Positions 35,723 to 40,925 of a stretch of 40,925 bases of DNA are shown here, one piece after another; the stretch's first letter is position 1, and the number at the start of each line of letters is the position of its first letter. Below the pieces are notes generated by a model. That model saw only the letters and a program-made list of their open reading frames with translations. It made no database searches and was not told the DNA's origin. The stretch is from Deltaproteobacteria bacterium (GTDB taxonomy: Bacteria > Desulfobacterota > Binatia > UTPRO1), in NCBI GenBank assembly GCA_016200545.1, contig JACQEO010000031.1:1-40925 (forward strand), read 5' to 3'. A program made the translations under genes and the position numbers.

Positions 35723-37284
35723 GGCGCCTCGCCGCACTCTCCATTCGATGGAAGGTGACGCTCGCGAGCATGATCGCCAGCGTCACCGTGCTGGCAGTCG
35801 CGTGCGCGGTGTTCTTCGCGCACGAGCTCGGGCGCGCGCGTGTCAACCTCGGTCGATCGCTTCAGGTCCGCGCCGACACCATCGGCCTGGTGAGCGCCGC
35901 GTCGATCCTCTTCGACGACCCGAAAGCGGCCGGGGAGATTCTCGAGGCGTCGCGTGTCGACCCCGGCATTGTCACCGCTGCGATCTATGCGCTCGACGGA
36001 CGACCGTTCGCGACCTACCGCCGCAGGGCAAGCGAGGAGAATGCGCCCGTCGTCGCGCTTGCCGCGGACACGATGGAGGGGCGGTTCGTCGGCGACCGAC
36101 GGCTCGTCACGCGGCCGATCGACTTCAAGGGCAAACGGGTGGGCTTCGTGGCGCTCGAGTCGGATCTCGCGGATTTGTCGGACGTGAAGTCCGGGTTCAT
36201 GCTCGCGGCTCTCCTCGTGCTCGCCCTCTGTATCGGGATCGGCTGGCTGCTGGCGCTCCAGCTGCAGCGTCTCGTGACCAGGCCCATTCTCGCCCTGGTG
36301 GAGTCGGCGCGGACGATCTCGCGGGATCGCGACTACTCAGTACGCGTCGTGGTGCGCGGCGGCGACGAGATCGGGGTGTTGGCGCGGAGCTTCAACGAGA
36401 TGCTCGAGCAGGTCGAGGAGCGCGACGTAGAGTTGGAGGCGGCACGCGGCACGCTCGAGCATCGCGTCGCGGCGCGTACACGCGAGCTGCAGCTCGAGAT
36501 CGGCGAGCGCTGTCAGGTGCAGGCGACGCTCGTCCGCCAGACTGAAGAGCTGACGCGATCGAATGCCGATCTCGAGCAATTCGCCTACGTTGCCTCGCAC
36601 GATCTTCAGGAGCCGCTGCGCATCGTCGCGAGCTACACGCAGCTCCTCGCGGAGACGCACGACGGCCAGCTTGGTCCCGACGCGGAGAAGTACGTCCGCT
36701 ACGCCGTGGACGGCGCGCTCCGTATGCAGAACCTCATCAGCGACCTTCTCGCGTACGCGCGCGTCGCGCGTGCCCCGGCACCGCCCCAGACCGTCGCCTC
36801 CGGCGACCTACTCTCTCGGGCGCTCGACAACCTCCAGCTTACCATCGAGGAGAGTGGCGCGCGCGTGACTCACGACGAGCTTCCCATGGTGCGTTGCAAT
36901 TCGTCGCAGCTCGTCCAGCTTTTTCAGAACCTCGTGGGCAACGCCATCAAGTTCCATGGCGAGCGGTCCCCGAAGATCCATGTCGAAGCGGTGTGCCGCG
37001 ACGGCGAGACGGAGTTCTCGGTGCGCGACAATGGGATCGGCTTCGATTCCAAGTATGCCGCCAAGATCTTCGTCATCTTCCAGCGTCTGCACGCGCGCGG
37101 AAAGTACTCCGGGACCGGCATCGGGCTCGCCGTGTGCAAGAAGATCGTCGAGCACCACGGCGGTCGCATCTGGGTGGAATCGAGGGTCGGACAAGGCTCG
37201 ACTTTTTTCTTCACCATCCCGCAAGCTGCTCCCGACAGGGAAGCAAAGGAGGAAGTACGTCATGTTGGAGTCGAAGCAAGCTAA
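35719..37284 (+). CDS. CHASE8-HAMP membrane histidine kinase
   Basis: A 521-residue sensor kinase. TM1 about 12-34; periplasmic CHASE8-like domain about 40-150 ('[16 protein letters not shown]', '[20 protein letters not shown]'); TM2 about 159-180; HAMP 180-232; coiled coil to about 285; HisKA with '[12 protein letters not shown]' (His294); HATPase with N-box '[11 protein letters not shown]', 'DNGIGFD' and '[18 protein letters not shown]'. It is YfiN-like in its sensor half but with a kinase in place of a GGDEF output. Its likely periplasmic regulator is the YfiR-like protein just upstream and its likely target the response regulator that overlaps its 3' end by 23 nt. Confidence 0.93.
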   Translation: MRRLAALSIRWKVTLASMIASVTVLAVACAVFFAHELGRARVNLGRSLQVRADTIGLVSAASILFDDPKAAGEILEASRVDPGIVTAAIYALDGRPFATYRRRASEENAPVVALAADTMEGRFVGDRRLVTRPIDFKGKRVGFVALESDLADLSDVKSGFMLAALLVLALCIGIGWLLALQLQRLVTRPILALVESARTISRDRDYSVRVVVRGGDEIGVLARSFNEMLEQVEERDVELEAARGTLEHRVAARTRELQLEIGERCQVQATLVRQTEELTRSNADLEQFAYVASHDLQEPLRIVASYTQLLAETHDGQLGPDAEKYVRYAVDGALRMQNLISDLLAYARVARAPAPPQTVASGDLLSRALDNLQLTIEESGARVTHDELPMVRCNSSQLVQLFQNLVGNAIKFHGERSPKIHVEAVCRDGETEFSVRDNGIGFDSKYAAKIFVIFQRLHARGKYSGTGIGLAVCKKIVEHHGGRIWVESRVGQGSTFFFTIPQAAPDREAKEEVRHVGVEAS

Positions 37285-37710
37285 GCTGGTCACGATTCTC
37301 CTCGTCGAGGACAATCCCGCCGACGCCGAGCTCACCCAGGAGGGGCTGAAGCGCGCCAAGGTGTTGAACCGTCTTCACCTCGTCGAGGATGGCGAGGAGG
37401 CGATGGCGTTCCTGCACCGTGAAGGTCGCTACGCCGACGCACCGCGGCCCGATCTCGTCTTTCTCGATCTGAATCTTCCCAAGATCGACGGCCGGGAAGT
37501 GCTGAGCATGGTCAAGGCGGACCCCGAGCTCGAGCACATTCCCATCGTCGTACTGACGTCGTCGGATGCCGACGTCGACGTCATGCGCGCTTACAAGGCC
37601 AAGGCGAACTGCTACGTGAAGAAGCCCGTGCTGTTCCAGGAATTCCTCGCGACGATCAAAGTCATCGACGACTTCTGGTTGTCGGTCGTCAAGTTGCCGC
37701 ATGATCCCGC

Positions 37711-37714
<4 letters not shown>
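37262..37714 (+). CDS. Single-domain response regulator (Rcp1-like)
   Basis: A 150-residue receiver domain with no output domain. Acidic pocket Glu16-Asp17 ('VEDNPAD'), phospho-acceptor Asp69 ('VFLDLNLP'), switch Thr99 and Lys121 ('YVKKP'). The '[14 protein letters not shown]' helix and '[10 protein letters not shown]' are typical of regulators paired with phytochrome-type and bacteriophytochrome-like kinases. GGAGG precedes the ATG. Placed between two kinase genes, it probably carries phosphate between them or to an unlinked phosphotransfer protein. Confidence 0.93.
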
Positions 37715-38583
<869 letters not shown>

Positions 38584-38602
38584 GAACGCCGGCGGGCGCG
38601 CG

Positions 38603-39940
38603 TCAGACGTGCCCGCGCGCGGCGCGATCGACGCGGCGATCGATGGCGCCGAGCACGCCCGTCAAGCCCTTCACGACCAGCCAGCGCAGCGGCTCCGGCG
38701 GAAGCGGGATCCCGCGGCGCGACCAGAGGGTGCGACCCGGCCCATCGCGCTCGAGCACGAGATCCGCGATCATGCTGCCGGCGTAACTGGCGAGCGCGAC
38801 GCCGTGCCCGGCGTAGCCGGCGGAATATAGAATGTTGCCGCGCCTGCCCGTGCGGCCGACCGCCGGCAGGAAGTCGAGCGCGAACGCGATCGGACCGCCC
38901 CAGCGGTGCTCGATCATTAGGTTTCGGAGCTCCGGGAAACGCTCGCGGAACGCCGCTTCGATCATCACGTACGTCGCGGGGTCGTCGGCGAGCGCGCCGC
39001 CGCCGTAGCCGTAGCGCACCGTCTTGGCGCCACCGACAACGCGATGGTCGGCCGTCAGGCGGTAACTCTCGAGCATCTCGTGTGCGGTGTAGATGCCTTC
39101 CCGTCCGCGCCAGTCGATGGCCGCGCGCTGCGTGGCGTCGAGAGGTGCCGTTGCGAAGAGATAGACGTGGATGCGGACGATGCGGCGGCTGAGAAAGCCG
39201 AGCGTTGGAGTGTAGGCGTTGGTCGCGAGGATCGCGAGGCGGGCGCGAATGCGGCCGCCCGGCGTGTGGACGACGGTCGGCTCCCCGTCCTCGAGGCGGT
39301 CCACCGGCGTCCCCTCGTAGAGCTGCGCGCCCGCCGCCAGCGCGGCGGACTTGAGGCCGCGCGCGTAGCGCCCGGGATCGAGGATTCCGCCTCGGGTCAA
39401 CAGAAAGCCGCGCGTGAAGGCGCGCGGCAGGCCGCGGCGGCGCATCGCGTCCGGCTCGAGGATCTCGCCGTCGAGACCGAGCGTCTCGGCGGCGCGCGCC
39501 GCGGCGTCGAGCGCGTGGTGCTGGCGCTGGTGGACGGCGGCCATGACGTTGCCGACGGGCTCGTAGGCGCAGGCGATCTGCTGCTCCGCGATCGTGCGCT
39601 CGACGTGGGCGATCGCCGTCTGGACGAGACCGACGAGCGCGCGACCGCGCGCGCGGCCGAAGACCCGCGCGAGCGTCGGCAGGTCCTTGCCGATCGTCGG
39701 TGTGAGGTGTCCGGCGTTGCGGCCGCTGGCGCCGAAGCCGGCGACGTGCTGCTCGAGCACCGCGACGCTCAGGCCTTCCCGGCGGAGCGCAAGCGCCGTC
39801 GAGAGTCCGGTGTAACCGGCGCCGATGATCGCGGCGTCGACGTCGAGGTCGCCGGCGAGCGGCGCCGCGTGCTCATGCACGCCGGCCATCCACAGGCTCG
39901 GACACGCGGCTTCGAACGCGCTTGTGTCGCTGATTGCCAA
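38603..39940 (-). CDS. FAD-dependent amino-group oxidoreductase (DAO family)
   Basis: A 445-residue flavoprotein of the D-amino-acid-dehydrogenase/gamma-glutamylputrescine-oxidase type. Dinucleotide-binding 'IIGAGYTGLSTALAL' (Gly40, Gly42, Gly45), then 'FGASGRNAGHLTPTI', which contacts FAD, and a C-terminal 'YSAGYAGHGVALASYAG' FAD motif. The substrate is an amino acid or amine; PuuB-like proteins are the nearest by overall layout. Convergent with the soluble kinase gene (20 nt apart). No partner gene is next to it. ATG 39940 without a strong ribosome-binding site. Confidence 0.88.
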   Translation of the reverse strand: MAISDTSAFEAACPSLWMAGVHEHAAPLAGDLDVDAAIIGAGYTGLSTALALRREGLSVAVLEQHVAGFGASGRNAGHLTPTIGKDLPTLARVFGRARGRALVGLVQTAIAHVERTIAEQQIACAYEPVGNVMAAVHQRQHHALDAAARAAETLGLDGEILEPDAMRRRGLPRAFTRGFLLTRGGILDPGRYARGLKSAALAAGAQLYEGTPVDRLEDGEPTVVHTPGGRIRARLAILATNAYTPTLGFLSRRIVRIHVYLFATAPLDATQRAAIDWRGREGIYTAHEMLESYRLTADHRVVGGAKTVRYGYGGGALADDPATYVMIEAAFRERFPELRNLMIEHRWGGPIAFALDFLPAVGRTGRRGNILYSAGYAGHGVALASYAGSMIADLVLERDGPGRTLWSRRGIPLPPEPLRWLVVKGLTGVLGAIDRRVDRAARGHV

Positions 39941-39972
39941 GGCGCCTTCGATATCACGCTTCCGAACGAAGT

Positions 39973-40009
39973 GTCTCCGACGGCCGGCGCGAGGCCGGCC
40001 GTCGGAGAC
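39973..40009 (-). terminator. Strong hairpin terminator downstream of the Cys-rich gene
   Basis: Perfect 16-bp stem (39973-39988 with 39994-40009) and a 5-nt loop, 41 nt past the stop of the Cys-rich repeat gene on the minus strand and before the FAD oxidoreductase. No T-run follows, so it may act by stem strength or with Rho. Confidence 0.65.
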
Positions 40010-40050
40010 GGGTTACGTGAGTCGTGGCCGGTCAGGCCACCGCGTTCAGC

Positions 40051-40743
40051 TCACTGGCACGCGCATGCGCGCGCAAAGCTCGACAACGACGCCGTCGAGT
40101 TGGTCGCGGGGCTGGAGCATCGGATTCGGGTGCTGCCGACGATGAAACACCCCCAACCGTCGGCGCAGCTCCCGTCGGAAGCCGCGCCGCTGCCGGCGTT
40201 CAGGGCATCCAGCAGCGTCTGGCAATTCGCCAAGCTACCGCTGCTCCCGGCGTACGTGGAAGTCGCGGTGTCGTAGGTCAGGCCTTGGGCGGTGCAGACG
40301 GCGTCGCAGCTTTGATCCGGGGCCCCGAGCAGCCAGCAAGCCCCGCCGATCCCACAGAGCGGCGTCACGGTGGGCGTCGGGGTGGGCGTGGCCGTCTGGG
40401 TTGGTGTGGCGGAGGGGGTTACGGTTACGGTCGCGGTTGCCGTCGCCGTGACAGTCACGGTCGGAGTGTCGGTAGCGGTCGCGGTGGCGGTCGGTGTCGG
40501 AGTGGCGGTCGTGGTCGGGGTCGCCGTGTCGATCGCGGTGGGCGTGACGGTCGCCGTGACCGTCGGCGTCGCCGCGCCGCTGCACTCGAAGGGGTAGTCG
40601 GCAAGCGACTGCGCCGCGCCCCGATCCATGCAGTCCACCTTGAACTCGGTGATGCAGCTCACGCACTCGACGAGCTCCGCCAGCGTCGTGACCGGTCCCG
40701 CGCACGCCGCGCCGCCCGGTATCGTCACGGTGGGGGTATCCAT
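40051..40743 (-). CDS. Thr/Pro-repeat Cys-rich protein, likely missing its signal peptide
   Basis: A 230-residue protein: an N-terminal part with Cys27, Cys30, Cys38 and Cys54, a Thr/Pro/Ala/Val linker (57-129) of 'TPT', 'TAT' and 'TVT' units, and a C-terminal Cys-rich domain (130-230) with 'GGACWLLGAPDQSCDAVC' and 'GWGCFI', like carbohydrate- or surface-protein modules of secreted bacterial proteins. Such proteins are exported, but there is no signal peptide: an in-frame TAG directly precedes the ATG at 40743. The gene is therefore either broken at its 5' end or a misplaced start. Function unknown. Confidence 0.6.
   Translation of the reverse strand: MDTPTVTIPGGAACAGPVTTLAELVECVSCITEFKVDCMDRGAAQSLADYPFECSGAATPTVTATVTPTAIDTATPTTTATPTPTATATATDTPTVTVTATATATVTVTPSATPTQTATPTPTPTVTPLCGIGGACWLLGAPDQSCDAVCTAQGLTYDTATSTYAGSSGSLANCQTLLDALNAGSGAASDGSCADGWGCFIVGSTRIRCSSPATNSTASLSSFARACACQ
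40357..40575 (-). repeat. Low-complexity Thr/Pro-coding repeat
   Basis: A run of imperfect 6-nt units (ACCGTC/GCGACC type on the coding strand) that encodes the Thr/Pro/Ala/Val linker of the Cys-rich protein. Prone to slippage and assembly error; not a CRISPR array because units are unequal and there are no spacers. Confidence 0.8.
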
Positions 40744-40925
40744 CTAAGCGGAGGACGGCAGGCCAGCGGCTCTCCAGGGTCGGTGCGCAGGGGGGCGTTC
40801 GAGGCTGGCCGGGTGCCCGCGGGTCCCCGGTGGCGTAGGCGGCCTCGACTTGGGCTGGGGGTTGACGACGAGGTCCCGGTAGCGCACCGGGTCGTGGGCT
40901 ACGGCGAGCTCGAGCACCCGGTAGA
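40744..40925 (-). other. Partial unrecognised reading frame at right edge
   Basis: Minus-strand frame open from the window edge for 59 codons, ending at the TAG at 40744-40746. It starts 'YRVLELAVAHDPVRYRDLV' and turns Pro/Arg-rich. The first part looks like a real protein tail, the second like read-through of non-coding GC-rich DNA. I do not recognise it; it may be the end of a truncated gene. Confidence 0.3.

Noticed and set aside
40357..40575. Regular repeats considered as a CRISPR array
   Set aside because: Units are short, uneven and in-frame, with no spacers; they encode a Thr/Pro linker.

Overview
This is a high-GC window from a Gram-negative, aerobically respiring bacterium. It carries an RND efflux pump, several lipoproteins, a TonB-dependent receptor and an outer-membrane/periplasm style gene set. 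Two secreted proteins are of a kind common in metagenome-derived relatives of the old Deltaproteobacteria, Binatota-like lineages in particular: a metalloprotease with a Cys-rich 'QCDDGN' repeat and a Lys/Gly-rich C-terminal domain, and a Thr/Pro-repeat Cys-rich protein. That placement is inference from protein style, not a phylogeny.

Layout. (1) 1-5.3 kb: the end of a PIN-domain gene, then a minus-strand tetR-MFP-RND efflux operon with a perfect 20-bp palindromic operator over the tetR promoter. (2) 5.3-7.5 kb: a hairpin terminator and a two-gene secreted operon (small post-PEP-CTERM-1-like protein plus HExxH metalloprotease); its promoter carries a second copy of the operator core. (3) 7.6-9.9 kb: a frameshifted glutathione S-transferase, a flippase-like membrane protein, and a non-coding stretch with a perfect 35-bp inverted repeat. 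(4) 9.9-15.9 kb, minus strand: the most unusual block. A vWA protein, a PP2C phosphatase and a protein kinase form a TerY-type phosphorylation triad. The kinase is fused through one membrane segment to a periplasmic DsbA-like thioredoxin domain. A lipoprotein resembling a subtilase propeptide is translationally coupled downstream, and two more DsbA-like proteins lie upstream. (5) 16-16.8 kb: a PlsC-type acyltransferase. (6) 16.9-30.5 kb, plus strand: a radical SAM gene followed at 16 nt by a complete Alternative Complex III operon (actABCDEF), a small conserved membrane protein, a SCO protein and a caa3-type cytochrome oxidase (coxB, A, C, D); most junctions overlap. (7) 30.6-32.9 kb: a small accessory block of somewhat lower GC (GFA-family enzyme, GST, a HIT-like remnant, a DUF5996 protein). 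(8) 33.2-38.6 kb: TonB-dependent receptor, YfiR-like periplasmic protein, CHASE8-type membrane histidine kinase, single-domain response regulator and soluble histidine kinase in one coupled operon. (9) 38.6-40.9 kb, minus strand: a DadA/PuuB-like FAD oxidoreductase, a strong hairpin terminator, a Cys-rich repeat protein and an unrecognised partial reading frame at the edge.

How it works together. The respiratory operon encodes the path from quinol through ACIII to a proton-pumping oxidase. The kinase-DsbA block looks like a signalling system that couples the thiol-redox or protein-folding state outside the cytoplasm to Ser/Thr phosphorylation inside; this is inference from domain architecture and is the main candidate for an undescribed system here. 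The TetR regulator may link export by the efflux pump with the secreted metalloprotease operon.
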